Part shown: positions 37,621-51,500 of the stretch, one piece after another
Layout: every line of letters begins with the position of its first letter
How positions within the stretch are numbered: position 1 is the stretch's first letter
Assembly: GCF_031877795.1 (NCBI RefSeq)
Contig: NC_133939.1
Location: 7,359,698 to 7,423,697, forward strand
DNA from: Strix aluco
Taxonomy: Eukaryota; Chordata; Aves; Strigiformes; Strigidae
Reading direction: 5' to 3'
Length of the DNA: 64,000 bases
Translations under genes and position numbers: made by a program
The notes under the pieces: generated by a model
What the model saw: only the letters and a program-made list of their open reading frames with translations
The model's database searches: none
What the model was told of the DNA's origin: nothing

Positions 37621-40502
37621 GAAAAGATTTGGATTTCTGATGGAAGAAGCATCAAATAGATCACATACGGTTGCAACCACTTCCGTCATTAGGCTAGCAG
37701 AGGGGCTAGTTACTCAATGCAATTAAGGATCTTCAGTCGAAGATATGAACTCCACCACCCCTATTAAGGAACTTCCTTGAGGCATTTCATCAGATCTGAT
37801 GTATTCTGTGTATTTTTGGAAAATAAGTACTGAATCAGGTGAGAGGCAAAGCCTTTAAATAACCCTACAAATTTGAACTGTCAAAGAAGCACTTTTTAAA
37901 ACATCTTTGGGAAAAGAAACAACATCCTTTGAAGTAGAGGCAGGTTGGATTTCAGAATGAAGCAGCTTCACAGATTTAGACACCTGCTTAATTAGAGGAT
38001 GAATGTGAAATCCTTAAACTTAAAAGGCTTTTATGAGGCAGCACTTCAGAGAACAAGCATTCCTCTAGCATCGGCAGAGAAGAGCTGTTGGCTATTATCT
38101 TTGGAGCTGGGTCAAAAATGAATATATTAGTAAAAAGCACTCTATATAGATGATGAGACGAGCCATATATAATTCCCAGACCTCAAATAGGAAGCATTTT
38201 GAAAGAATTGAGGAAAGCTGGAATCATGGATGCTTTAGGAGGCAACACTCAAATCATCAGGTAATCAGAAAGCAAAATGAGTAAGAAAAAACTAGGTAGG
38301 TAGATAGCAGGTACGCAGTCATTTAAACACAATAAGGGAATGTTTTGTTCATGATACTACTGTGGTTCAGTGGTCTGTCCTATAGTTTTCACTCAACCCA
38401 TCTGGGAATACTACAAGAGTTGCTCCTAAATACTACCAAAACAGGAACTAAAAAAGATAAAACAGCTAACGTCTTTCCCACCAACTTCTAAGCAGAAAAA
38501 AAAAGTTGTTTTGACAGAGCAGTGAAGAGAAGCTCATGAAAAGTAGCTTTAACAAATGCTTGTAAGGGCAAAGGTCTCTGCTGTGTCACTTTATGAAATG
38601 GCAGAGGCACAACCACAATAATCAGCATCTGACAGAAAAATACAGGATTAGGGGTTTTTCCCCTCAAAAGAAGAGAAACTGCAAAGTTCATAACTGACAA
38701 GTGATGAAAACAGTAAGCTAACAGCAGGGAGTTTCATTTTTCCAGTACATTGGCCTATATGAAGACTGAAAAGTAGCGTAATCCTAATCAAAACCAAGAG
38801 CAAGGCTTTTAATATGGCACACAGTTATTGCAATACCTCGGTCAATGGAGAACTCAGATCTGATTGTTTATGTAGGAATGGAAGTTTGATGAAAAAGTCC
38901 TACCTGTTGTGTGGAGGTATGCTGGCATTTACCCAGGAGACCGCTGCAAGTATTGTGTCTCTTCAGTAATACTAAGAGCTCCCAGAAGAGCAGGTATGCA
39001 CCTTTACATCTCACTGTATTTATTGCAAGAAAGAAAAGAAGAGCAAGAAAGTATTTTATGTGCGGAAGAAATAGACCTTCCTTTGCCAGACTACGACCAA
39101 AATATTAAGAGTTTGTCAGCAGTTCTCAAGGTCTTCAACCTTTATTCAAAGCATCATATGCACAGATTAAAATATTTTTATTTAAGATTTTATCAAAGAT
39201 GATGAAAAATATTCAGAAAAACACCCCAGGATTCTAATAGATGACAATTTTCTGCAGTGAATTATTTATTTTTATTCCCATTCATAGTTCACCGTCCTTT
39301 ACAAAACACACTGTTTACTTCAACTTCCCAAAGTAGCCTTGTTCTTCTTTTAAGACATTGTTTTCAGACTGCTTTTTAAAATTGCCTTTATCACATTCAA
39401 TGCTGAAAACAAACTGAAGAAAACTGACAAATTTATTCAATAAAAATGTAAGCAGATGCACTGCAAATAAGACACGTGCTTGGGAAACAGAAAGAATTAT
39501 TAGAGGTTGAATACAGTTTAGGGCACAACCAATCTATTTTGGACCTTAAAATACCCACGATGCAACTAATGTAAAACACAAATGTCAGCGGCCTATTAAT
39601 TCCTGTAAAATAACTAAAAAAGACTAGAAGTCCATAACCTAATTATTTAAAAAGCTAAATGACAAAGCACATATTTTACTAGAATTTCTACCGCAGTGTA
39701 CTGTAAACATTCATACTGTATTAGTTCTGGTATCAAAGTACAGTAAGTGGTTGTATTATGAAAGGTTTAGAGTACTGGTTTCCATTTTTATTCTAACACT
39801 GCCCCATATAATAAGTGGGATATAATAAACATTTTATATTGTATTGCTGCTACATTAGCCTGCTCCCATATGCAACTGCAGTGTTTTGGCAGTAGGGTTC
39901 AACTCTGTTGTTCATCCCTAATACAAAAGCTCAAATACACCAGTTAAATACATTTTCTCATTTTTCAGTGAGACCACCACCAAACGTCTTATTGCTTTCT
40001 TCACTGTTTTGTGAACTTGTCTATAACTTCTGCCCACAAACTATTTGTCATGTTTGAATTGTAAACTGTAGCTTTTCTCAAGCCCCAAAAAAGAGCCAAA
40101 GGGTGGACATCCTCTTTCATGACAAGCAGATGGACTCTGACACCATTATCACTGCATGCACCAAGAACAACCCTGCTCAGGGGAATCTGTGTCTTTGTTA
40201 GGCCCAACATCCTGGTTTGGTTTCTTTCCAAGTTGGATGTTTAGCATGAAATAAAATAAAGTGCTTTATTTTTGTTTCTGCTTAGGAGGAAATTTCATTT
40301 CTCCTCCATAGATGATGATCAGGCTACAGTAACTCACAAATTTGTCACTGCTGATGTGGAAATTCATAGGTAATTTTATCTGAAACTGAATGTAAAAATA
40401 CACAAGCTTCAGCTGAAGCAGAATATGGCTGCTGGCCTTCTCTGCTGCTTAAGCTTCTCTGAAAACATCATAGCCATGATCAATTCTCTCCACTGAGTCT
40501 CA

Positions 40503-40536
40503 GCCAGTTTAAGACCTGGGCCAGTTTAAGACCTGG
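40503..40536. repeat. Perfect 17-bp tandem duplication
   Basis: 'gccagtttaagacctgg' occurs twice with no gap and no mismatch (40503-40519 and 40520-40536), which suggests a recent slippage event. Confidence 0.97.
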
Positions 40537-40922
40537 GTCCTACGTCTTAACATGAAACAGAAAAATCAAATTTGATCTGCCTCAAGGCCTGATCAGTATC
40601 AGCAAACGTTCTCTGACAAAGACTTTCTACCCTAGCAGATACAGTGTGAATATCTCCCTGTAGCCTCAAATCATACCAGCTGCTTCTGGAAAAGGCCCCT
40701 GCCGTGGTCCTGGAAAAGGAAAATGCCAGAAGACTTATGGCATCCCATGTGTTACAGATTTTCTTTTCAGGCATGAAGATACTATTTGATCAGTGGCCCG
40801 GGCAATGTAAAACTGTTATGCAAATTTTGTAATCACTGCAGTTACTCTTGATTTTCTGCACCTGCAAAAAGATGGGAAGGAATTCACATTCCTGGGCAAG
40901 ATACTACGGTGGGGTAAATTTA

Positions 40923-40979
40923 CATAGTTAAACTGAAATCAAAGGAGCTATACTGATTTATAGGAGCTGAGGGTCTGCT
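40923..40979 (+). repeat. Ancient sauropsid repeat fragment ('agctgaggatctg' type)
   Basis: 'taaactgaaatcaaaggagc' followed by 'tatactgatttatagg' and 'agctgagggtctgc' resembles the end of an old reptile/bird repeat that I recall as 'gtcaatggagctacactgatttacaccagctgaggatctggcc'. Three landmarks appear in the right order. Confidence 0.6.
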
Positions 40980-41284
40980 GCAACATTTCATACCCACAGA
41001 AAAGTCTCAAGTCCTTTTTTGATTTCCCAATTTTGTATGTGTGGAGGTTGTAAATATTTGATATTGGCATTCTTGTTAGAATGTTTTTTTCAGATCTCCT
41101 TTTTAGAAAGATCAAATGATCTTCCTCAATATACTGTGCATTTAAATACAAAATTACTATTTACCTAGAAGCTTACTTATGACATTGAAGAAATTTGGTT
41201 TAATTTCCACAACTTTAACATAGTATCCCTGACACTCCAGCATAGTGATGCTTTTGATAGTCTCTGATTAGTAAAACTTCCTAA

Positions 41285-41302
41285 CTGTATATGCATATAC
41301 AG
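41285..41302. repeat. Perfect 18-bp palindrome
   Basis: 'ctgtatatgcatatacag' is its own reverse complement. It is probably incidental in AT-rich DNA. Confidence 0.95.
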
Positions 41303-44300
41303 AAATGTGAAAGTTACACTAGGATCTATATTCTTTATGTCTTGTTGCTTTCCTTTTTCATTACTGAATAAACAAGGCTACAAATTTAGGATACTGTACT
41401 TAATTATGGGAAAGAGGTATCTGACTATTTCCATTTTAACTGCATTAAAAATGTCAGTATCTACTCTAGGTGTGATAGCCTAAAAGCCTAGCCTAGCTCA
41501 TATACCCAGAAGAAATATGAAAACATGTTTTTGTATTCCCCTGAAAAGTAATTTTTACAACTGTGTATTTGCAAGTTCACAAAACTAGCAACGCATTTGT
41601 TTTTCAAGTGAAATGTCCATAGCCTGTAGAATAATTCAAACAGGTGCTAATTAGGTGTACAGAAAGGCCACTGAGGATAATTTATATATCCCCCTGCAAC
41701 AGAAAAAAACCCGAATAAATGTTAATTGCTTATATTATGCAATGAATGATTTTTAGGATGGCACTAAATTAGCTGCAAATATTATAATTACAAAGTACTA
41801 GGTAATTTACTAAAGATTAATTGAAATGATTGAGTGCAAACTGCATAATTTTGCAAGGTAGTATTAATACTTTCTGCACAGAAATGAAAAAAAACCCGGT
41901 GGTTGTTACTGGCTATTTAGTGAAGTACTTTATGCACCTCATGAAAGCATCAGTGGCCCCTCTTTCATGTGCCCTTCTCTCAAAAGGGTATTACATGATT
42001 TTCATGGGAGGGAAATCATTGTAGCGTTGATAATAACTGGAATGTCTAAACCAGTCTATTTTAAGGACTGACTTTGATCTCAATGACATGGGAGCAACAC
42101 AAAAATACTGCTTCACAGTCTGTGTCCAGCAAGCCTTTTCTGAAAGGTGCAGCAACTGTGGCTATTTACTGAGTAAGAACTTAAGCAGTTGCACTTGCAG
42201 TTTGAATGCATTCCTCATAGCCAGCAAAAGGAGACCCACTGTAAGCAAGATACTTGGAAATATCACTATGCAGCAATAGTTTTAATTCACTTTCTTGAAT
42301 TCAGCACACTGGCTTCCTGCATGCAGGCTTCATATTGTACTGTATGGAGGTGGAAGGGGGTGGTGATGAATCTCGAGAGGGGAGAGGTACTTGAAAAATT
42401 GTTCTAGTCCAGGAGGGGTTTCTTACCTGGGAACATTCTTGATTTTAAATGCAGGATACTTTTCTGAGTTTATTATCTCTGTCTTTATTGCAATCCCTTG
42501 GACAGTAGTTATTTTTTGGTGGCTTAATATTTAATACAGTTCAAATGTAGTTAGAGAGTGACAGTGGAAACCAGAAGAGAATTCAGTATTGGGAATAATT
42601 CTGTACCTCTGAGGCAATGGGAAGAAGACATTACCGTGTTCTTTTTGACTAATGCCCGTCGCAGCTATAATGACATTGACTGTAAGATGTTTCACTTTTC
42701 ACTAACACACATGCTGTGTGTCATTACAAGAAGCACTGTGAGTAGTGAAGTGCTAAAAATGAAAATAAACGTCTCGTGCTTTTGGCTAGTTGTGACATTA
42801 AGCTCTTATGATATTGTGATGTTCAATGTGCAGGATACATTTTAGGGAATGTCTTCCATTTCTACAGACCTACATTTACCCATGTGCAGAGACATGAGAA
42901 AAGCATGTATATCAATTAATTCCCACTTAAAAAATGGGTAGTTTCCTCATCAATTTACAATACAAGGCTGAAATCCCCTTGACACCATGCTAGTTATGAA
43001 ATTTTGACTGTAATTTCAGCTAAACCTTAAAATCTGTTTAATGGGAAGAGTCCAATTCAGGAACATAGGGACTTTCTGGATTTTTGTCCTACTCGGTATC
43101 TCACTTTAATGTGTGTTTCAGCTCTTTTCGCTTGAACAGATCTTGCTTAAACCTAATCATGTGCAATATTGAATAAGAATGGCTCAGTAAATCTGTGCAA
43201 AAAGGCTCATCTAACTTTAAAATGAAGTCTGTGCACAACATCCATTAGGACAATATTGAGAAGACCCATACAGGATTAGAGAGTCAAACTTAAAATTATG
43301 ATACATGTTGCAGTCTCGGTAACAAAAGGAAGTAGGGATATATTAAATACAGATCTGATTTAAGATCAAAGAGATGTAAAACTCACAGCCAGATACTCAT
43401 ACACAGAGCCTCTGAAGTAATTGCAGCTGGACATTATTTGTGTTGCCCTTATCAAGCTCTGACAGATATTTGTACCTCAAAAGGTTCATTATTGAGTGAG
43501 AGATCAAAATCACAATTCCTTATGCAATGACAAAGTACTTGGTGCACTAGAAGACAGGGCATAACACTGGCAATATGCGAGCCAGAAAAAAAGTGCAAGG
43601 TTGAAAATGAGAGGCCAGATTCTGTAAAGCATCTAAATTGCAAAAAAAGTGTAATTCATAGCAGGTGTCTGAAGTTGCCTGAAAATGCAGTCTCTATATT
43701 CTCTGCTGCTCTTTGCCTGGCCACTCTCCATGCGTTGATTTGGAGAGGTGTAAAAGCCGCTTGAAAATTAGCTGAGAACACTCGGCTCAGGGCCTCAGAA
43801 AAGACATGTGGAGGTTGCCATGCACTGGCACATTGCAGCCACACATGCTTTTGCCCACCCACGTTCACTCTTCTCCTTGACACTTTCATAACCAGGAAGG
43901 GGACTAGTGACACATGAACCTGGTGTAACATGGACCCAAACAGCAGTGAAACACTAAGAACCGACTGTACACCCATGGCAATTTTGTCTTATTTGGTAAG
44001 AAGCCTGCATCACTAGCAAGAGAAAATTATAGATTGATTTTACTCACAAATGTATGACAGCAGTTACTTTCCAATGCTGGCATTCACAGATGCTGGCACA
44101 GCAAAATATTAAAAGAAAGTCATAACAAAACAATAAACATTCAAAAAGCAGTGGCTAAATACAATTCATAACTGTTAGGCAAAGCTACAGCAATGCTCTT
44201 AGACTGGTACCTTATTTTACACTGAGATTACATAAACAAGTTCAAAAGTATTTTGAATTTAGACCTTCGTAATTACATCGTAATTACAGTGTCCTAGATA

Positions 44301-47300
44301 ACTAAGATTTTGTAAAACAGGTATCTTATTCATCTGAAAAGAAATACTTCCTTTATCTGACACAGCCAGTTGTTTTTGCCTTTGCTGGTATAGATTTGTT
44401 GTTTGATGGAAAACACTCTTTTTTTAATATGTAAATGCAACTGATCCTGAGGAAAAAAAAAAAATCACAAACCATCAGTAAAAATATACTGCATTGCCCT
44501 TTAAAGCTGCACCATTTTTGATGCACATTATGAACATATTTCATGCTGGTTTGACCAGTACTCTTCTTACAGTGTAAAAGTATATTAGTGTGAAATGTAT
44601 TAATAGGTGTGGAGTCCTCTGAAGTCTCTTCCCTCATTCTGTAGCAATTTGTGCCTATTAAAATACTGGTTGAATCCAATAAAATGAGTTGATTCTATCT
44701 CACCCCACAGTTCGAACTTGTTCTAGTTTTGTTACAGAAACTTTAAAAGGGTTGTCTTGTTTAGCTTAAGAGATGAATGCTACCTCATACAAATATTTGC
44801 CAACCAAACCCAAAATTCAAACACTTGATTTTTCAGAGGTTTTTGTTTAGCAAAATGATGACACTTAGCAACAACAAATAATCCCTTGGGTGAGTTATTC
44901 CACACATGCCTACTGCAGGGCTTCTGCAACTTCCTCTGCTACAGCTGAATACTAGGCTAGCTGGATCACCGCTCTGAGCTAAAAGCACAAAACCTTTTAC
45001 AGAAAAGACCTCAAAAAGACACATAACTCTGGGTATTCAAGTTCCCTCTCTGCAGGTGAAAAGAACTGAAAACTCCAAGCTGCACAGCTGAAAAGTGGTA
45101 GCATCAGAGCCCAGCCCTGAAACCCTAGTTCTATCCATAGGACTCCTGATGGAGACTTAAGTGTGCAAACGTGGGTGTATTTGCCTGAATGATGACTGAG
45201 CATCTTAACTGTGAGCATACTAAATTAGGGGGCACGTTCACAAGCAATGGATATGAATTGTTTCAGTGAAGCCACAGTGATTGGTATTACCTGAGGGGCT
45301 GGTGGTAAGTGTTAGCACCCGATGTAAATTCCTGTGTGCGCACAGAGACCAACCGACCTGTCTACCAGCAGCCGTCACAACTGGTCCTGCAAGGAATTAC
45401 AGTGTCCTTTCACTGGACAAATGACATGACTTGCACACCTCCTCAGGTAAAAGTGCACTTTTCCAAAGGGTACTGAAAATGAATACAAGAAGAAGCATTT
45501 TTTAATTGTGGTTCAGTAGACTGGTGCAGCTCACAAACCCTGGAAAACACAGGACAGCCATTTTAGTACTTTTGGGAAAACTGATTTTCACTGATATGAC
45601 TGGAAAGCACTACTTAGGGATATTAATATCCTTGCCATTTTGAAAAATCAGAATTCCAACATAAAATATTTCATGTTAGTATAAGTATCTTTTCCATTTT
45701 AGCTCCTTGTTTCAACATTAAAATTGAATTAACTTTTAGAAAACTTAGCTCCTGCCACGTTAGAGACACTGCCTTTGCAGCTGGGTGTGTTGATGGTTCT
45801 GATTATACCTTTATGTCTGTAAATATGATCTAAGAGCCCAAATTAAAAATGAAACTCAAGCCCCACCTTTGTAAACATAATTAGACATGTTCACTAATAC
45901 TCTCTGAAAACATACAAGTGTAGTGAGTCTTTGTTCACTTACTGTGTGCTTGTTCTGTATTATTGCCACTTTCTATATAATGACATCCAGTAGTAATACT
46001 GGCACATGGCTCCTTCTTTGAGTCAGGCAGTCTTTTATAATCAAAGTTGCCAATGCAATACCTGAAAGTTGATTAGTAGGATACGGGGTTCCTCTTTTGA
46101 GTTATGTCAGTGGCTGTGTAACTAAGTATCAAAGAGATGTTTTACAAAAAAACAAAGGCAAGTGTTTTACATTAAATCTTATAAAACTGTATATAATAAT
46201 AGTCTACAACATGAAAATGGCCATTAAACTGTTGTAATAGTTATGAAATGTAGTAAATATAACAATTCTAATGTTTCATATATTTATGATATTAATAACT
46301 GTATTCATACAGTTGTGTTTGTATATATATATTCAATGGCACTGTAAACAGTTGTTGGAAAACACACATTAACTCTTAATCCATTAGAAGTTATTATAGT
46401 ACTTTTTCATCCAAAAAGTTAAAACGCATCAATGTATCACTGATTAAAAAAAATAGCCTTGTAATATAATGCACATTTTGACATTTTCTAGGGTAGCAAT
46501 CGAGATGAGGCATAACAGAGAATGTTCTAGATTTCAGATCGTTTTACATTTACACCTACCATAATACAAAATTTTAAACAATACATGTAATTAAATACAC
46601 AGTTTATGAAACAGAGTTGATTTCAGAGATCCACAATGCACAAAATCCAGTTAGTGTCTAATGGGAGTTCCCAATAATTTATATCTCTGGGACCTTTATG
46701 GAAAATTTAAGTCGGTTTCTCTTTAACATCACATAGGCAAAGTAAGTTTGAACTGAGTTATCTTTTTTACTCTGTACAGAGCTGCATTTAACTGGATAAA
46801 ACATTACTCTGTTTATTTATGTTTCCCATTGCTGGACATTCATCCAATAAGCCTCGAGCATATGCTTAAGCATCTGGTAATGGCATTTTGTGGGGCAGGG
46901 AAACTCACTATCTATATCCCTCAGTAAACAAAGTGGTTCTAATTTTTTCCATAGTTAAGGCAACTATACTGATATATTAGACACACCATATGCTTTTATG
47001 TTGCTTCCTACAATCTAAACAGTAAGAGTGAAAAGCAGTTTCAAACATGCTTTGATCTTCTTGACCACTTAAGAATTTCATCTAGCTGGTAGAGAGTACT
47101 TCACTTTAACATGATTTACAACTGTAGACATAGCTTGTTAGCTGTTCACTAGAAAAATAAAGTATGTATTGGCTTGAATTTGAAGACTGACCATTCATAT
47201 AATTTATCAGAAAAATTAAACAAACAAAACCAGCCAGTCAGATTCCAGCGAACAAAATTGAGAAAAACAATAACACACACTTACACAATTTCTGTGTTTC

Positions 47301-47561
47301 AGTTATTTCTACCCCATAACTTAAGCTACTCAGACCCTTGTCATCATTCCCTCTGTATCTTGGGTGGGCTTTGTCAAAGGCTATCTTCAGACATTGTAAG
47401 TGATGACTTGGTATCTGTCAACTCCAGCACATCGTTTAACATTTATTCTAACATATCACATAAACTAGAGAGCCATTTACATTTGTTTTCTGTTGGGTAA
47501 GGCTGTAGGTATAAATGACAGTGAACCAAAACACTTGCGCAGTGGCTGCAAGGCAATACAG

Positions 47562-47758
47562 CTACAGTGGACAATGCCACAGAACTGCTAGTGCTGTTAA
47601 CATAACAAGTGAGGAACTCGGGGCTGGATTGCTCCCACTTCCAGATACACTGTGTTTAGAGGATGACTTGACAGTGCTTGTGGTGGTTGTGGTATCAATC
47701 TTTTTCACAGTTGGTTTTGGTTCGTTTCTGTTTTCTGTTTTCTTGTCCTTGAGTATAT
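47562..47758 (-). CDS. Candidate terminal exon of a GPI-anchored protein (partial)
   Basis: On the minus strand a strong acceptor (polypyrimidine 'tttactttcatgttttc' then AG at 47760-47759) opens a frame that runs to TAG at 47564-47562. After a split first codon, the roughly 65 residues have three parts. First comes a charged part (ILKDKKTENRNEPKPTVKK). Then comes a Thr/Ser-rich stalk with a TTTTT run and 'SGSGSNPAPSSS'. Last is a hydrophobic tail ending exactly at the stop (LVMLTALAVLWHCPL). Small residues followed by a terminal hydrophobic segment with no cytosolic tail is the layout of a GPI-attachment signal. Possible minus-strand AATAAA signals follow at about 47447 and 46817. I do not recognise the gene and could not identify the preceding exon, so a chance frame remains possible. 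The exon would be phase 1 at its start. Confidence 0.4.
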
Positions 47759-48531
47759 CTGAAAACATGAAAGTAAATGTAAGATTAATCACACATCTTT
47801 TAAATAGTGGTTTTAAATTCTGTCTGTTGCGGGAACATGTCTGAGTATCTGAACTATGTATGGAGAGTGATGGGACACTTGTATTAATGTTTTAGTTGGA
47901 CCCAGAGTGGCCATTGGGTCCTCAGCACCCACTGTTTTGCTCTTCTCTGACTGGCCTGCTCTACTTATCTACTCGTAGGCACAGCCTAAGCAGAATAATA
48001 GGGATTCTGCATTGCAGTGGCTGGTCTCAGAACCTGGTTTTCTCTCATGAAAAATACCTTCAGTTTCACCTGAGATGGGAACTGGCTCATGCTTTAAACC
48101 ACAATGTTAAGATTGAGTGGTTTTGTAACATGCCCCAGTGAAACACCTGTCAAGTTGCTGAGTTGCTGCAGGAGACCGAGTGCATAGTGACTTAAAGTAA
48201 CAGTCAACTTCCCAGCTTCTTTCTGCTTTGCCACTACCCTTAACTTTAAAGCAACATGCAACCCTTGATATGGTAAGACAACCTGGCAAGAAAGATTGCT
48301 GACATGAGGCAATACATAGGCGATACTACATGCCTTGTTCATCAGCATGGGCAAAAAAGTGGCTACAAAGAGAAAATGCTTCTAGCTTTGGTTCATTGTT
48401 TTTCCTAGTGAGTACAGGAATTTTTTGTTTATAAAGTATGGAACAATATCACTGGGGCTTTTTTCTCCCTCCAGATGCATTTTGGGACAATTCCAGGCAT
48501 CTTTTATGTAAAGAACTAGATTCTTAAGAAA

Positions 48532-48548
48532 GTAGTAGTAGTAGTAGT
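48532..48548. repeat. (GTA)n microsatellite, 5.7 units
   Basis: An uninterrupted 'gta' trinucleotide array, the only clear trinucleotide microsatellite in the window and potentially length-polymorphic. Confidence 0.95.
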
Positions 48549-51500
48549 CCTTTACTGCAAAACCACGATTTTTTTAAAATGAGAAAATGACTGATAAGTG
48601 TCTCCAGTTATCTTGACATTCCCAAGCTGTTTGCAAGTTTTACTGAGATCATATTGCCCTTGAACCTTCTCACTGGCATTGTGGGGAAAAAAAACCCCAA
48701 ATAAAAAAATCACTATTTCCTCTCACGATGGGATGATGATTTTACAGTAAATCTGTAAAAGCATATCCCGGTGCCTGGCAAAAACCAAATTCCTACCTGG
48801 AAGAATTTATAAATTAACAATAATTGTTCAAGTCCAAGCTTAAAGGATTTGTGATACTAATGAATGCAGTCCACATACATAAGAAAGCAAAAGGCATAGA
48901 TTTGTAATGCAGATTAAACAACAGTCCAATCTTAAAATAAAAATTCTGAATCACAGAAGCAAGTTCCTGGCAGAAACTGGAAAGAGGGAAAGTATTCCAA
49001 AAATGTAAATGCAATCTGAGATCATTGTCTGCATGTCAGTAGTTCCGAACAACCATCAATAAACTCGCTTGATAATAAAAATGAGCTATTGTATTGGGAA
49101 AGCACACACTGTTCTTTTGCCAGTATAAACTGTAAAAGAAACGCAATGAATTCCGTCATTTTATCGTATATCAACATTAATCCTAGAGGAACCTGTGATT
49201 CCTAGACCTGACTCAAGGGTGACTGCAGAGAAGGGACACTGGCTGGCAAGGTATACAGTGGGAGAAGGGTAGTCTGACACTGCTCAAAATTCATTATGGC
49301 AAAATGCGGACATAGCTCCTCTTCAATTCCAACTTGAAAAAAGGGGGAGAAAAAGCATGCTCTAAATGTTTAGAAAATATCAGTATTCTGAGGACACTTA
49401 AAGAAAAATGGACAACCTTCAGACTGTCATTAAAATAAATTAAGAATAAATCATGGAAATAGGTGCGTTCTGACACTGCCTAGACTCCTTTCCATCACTG
49501 TCATTCTCCTTTTCGACTGCGGTAAAGGCACTATTTCTCTGCTGCCTCTTATATCATCCCAGCCTGCTGACTTCAGCTCTCTGGGGCCAGCTGATTAAAT
49601 TAAGACCTCACTCAGGTAAATCTATTCCCCTCTTTCAGTTGGCCATGTCCAGCATTGTAACTTGATTGGCATCTATAAATCGGGCAGACTGAAATGTATT
49701 AATTCGTTTATTTTCTTAATATTGACTTAACCAAAAATCTAAGATAAGATTTAATGCTATCATTGAGACTGTTGGTTTTTAAAAGCTCTCCTCTCAGTGA
49801 CTGCTTAATGCACTACATAACAAGCGTTAAATAATACATTAGAAAATTCTGCCTTTATCCTTTCCACGGGAAGGACTACATTCTGAATTCTCTCTCTGTC
49901 TTTATAGCAGAATATCTTCTGATGCTATTCATGGCCAATTCTAATTTGGGATTTAATTGTGCAAAACTGGCATTTTGTTTAAAATGCTCTGTTTTCTCTC
50001 ATCTTAAAAATAAATAAAAATAGCCTCAGTCCTAATTCAGTTCAAGATCTTTTTCAATTCTATATTTAGTTTTTAAGGCACAAATTTCAGCAGTGTAAAG
50101 ATTTCATGTTTTATTCCAGTTTCCTCAGAGTTCCTGTTGCTTACTCACTCCGGGGTTTTGGCTGAGAGACTCCAAGTTAAATTAGTTTTTCCTCTTAAAT
50201 CTTTTTCCCAGAGTCAGAGATAGTTATGTTCAGTCTACTACTGACATTCAAAAGGAAAAAAAATAGTGAGCATGCTAAAAAAAAAAAGTGTCAGTGTGAA
50301 GACTAGCACAGAGATGAAACTCCAGTCTCAACAAAGCAAACCCCAGATGTTTGATACCCGTGAATCATGCCCCCAGAGTATGAATTCTTAAAACCAACCA
50401 ACCAAACCTCACAACTTGGTTTGTTCTAATATTTACCTTCTGTGTTTTAAAGGCTTTATGGTTCCCAGTTAAAAGCTTTCTCCATCGCTACAAACTTTCT
50501 TCCCATCATCAGTTCTTCTCGCCTTTCCAGAAATGGAGCGGTTAAAGTCTTTGAAGGCTTCAGCTAACCTCAGGCTAAAACACATGATGGCCTTTTGGAC
50601 ACTGGCATATGAATATTATTCTACACTGTTCATCTATCACTGCACCATGATGGTGATACAGCCACTGTAGTAGCTACTGTGCTGTTCCCTTATCTGGGCT
50701 CCCAGTGTGAATATTCAAACCTATCAAAAGGGGGACTTAGTGAAGGCAGTCGACTGCCAAAGCAGCCTTCCTGAACTTTCAGGCCTCTTGCCGAGGATGG
50801 GGTCTGTCAGGGTCAGTGAAGATGGCACAGACTCTCTCTAAGGCTCGTGATCACTGTGAGCGTAGGCAACAGCTCAGTTAGTCCAGTGGACTGAGTCCAC
50901 TTCCTTAGCTGAACTTTCATCCGTGTTAACTGCTGTTAAAGTCACATCTTGACAACATAAACAAAGCACATAATGAAAATTACTTGACCTCAATGTTTAG
51001 AGCATTTAGAATTATCTTCACCTCAAAGATCTAACTGCAGATTGCGACCAAGTAATGCATGTGCCGTTCAGATGGCACTGAACTTCTTGTAAATACTTAT
51101 ATGGATCAATACTATTCCTCAGAGAGACTATCTTAGGATAAAAGGGAGAGTCAAAACTGTCACTGTCCTCTTATTTAGGAACAGGAAATCTCCCCTATAG
51201 TGAGGGCTGAGCATGCCTTTCAAAAGCATTGGGCGAGTCACACATTAAAGCACACCTTAATCTTAGCCAGTAACGATACAGGGGCGAAACAATGCGATTA
51301 TTAATATTTTAGGTTATTACCAGGTTATCTGACACAAGTTCAAGTGCTATTGGCACCGCAGCTGTTAGCTCCCCCTCCCTAGCCTAAATGATTTGCAGTT
51401 TGCTACCGATGGAGATTATCAAAGATGTAACTATTTACTGGTGTACTTGCATGCTATTGCTCTCTAATGAACAGTATCAGCAAGGCCTACTTAAAATGTC

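Larger units (their letters stand above)
31071..47561. other. Long AT-rich non-coding stretch
   Basis: No supported exon. It contains a T/G-rich tract near 31192-31224, a MIR-like fragment near 35937, poly-A at 37598-37620, a 23-bp palindrome at 37370, a 17-bp tandem duplication at 40503, an old repeat at 40923 and an 18-bp palindrome at 41285. The last part (about 46.8-47.56 kb) is very AT-rich. If the exon at 47562 is real, this part would be its minus-strand 3' UTR, with AATAAA signals read as 'tttatt' at about 47442-47447 and 46812-46817. Confidence 0.55.

Noticed and set aside
38909..39202. 97-codon plus-strand frame with a Glu/Lys-rich middle
   Set aside because: AT-rich, no convincing acceptor or donor, and a second frame is open in the same place.
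43656..43976. 106-codon minus-strand frame
   Set aside because: It looks superficially protein-like, but there is no splice context or known motif, and parts resemble decayed old repeat sequence.
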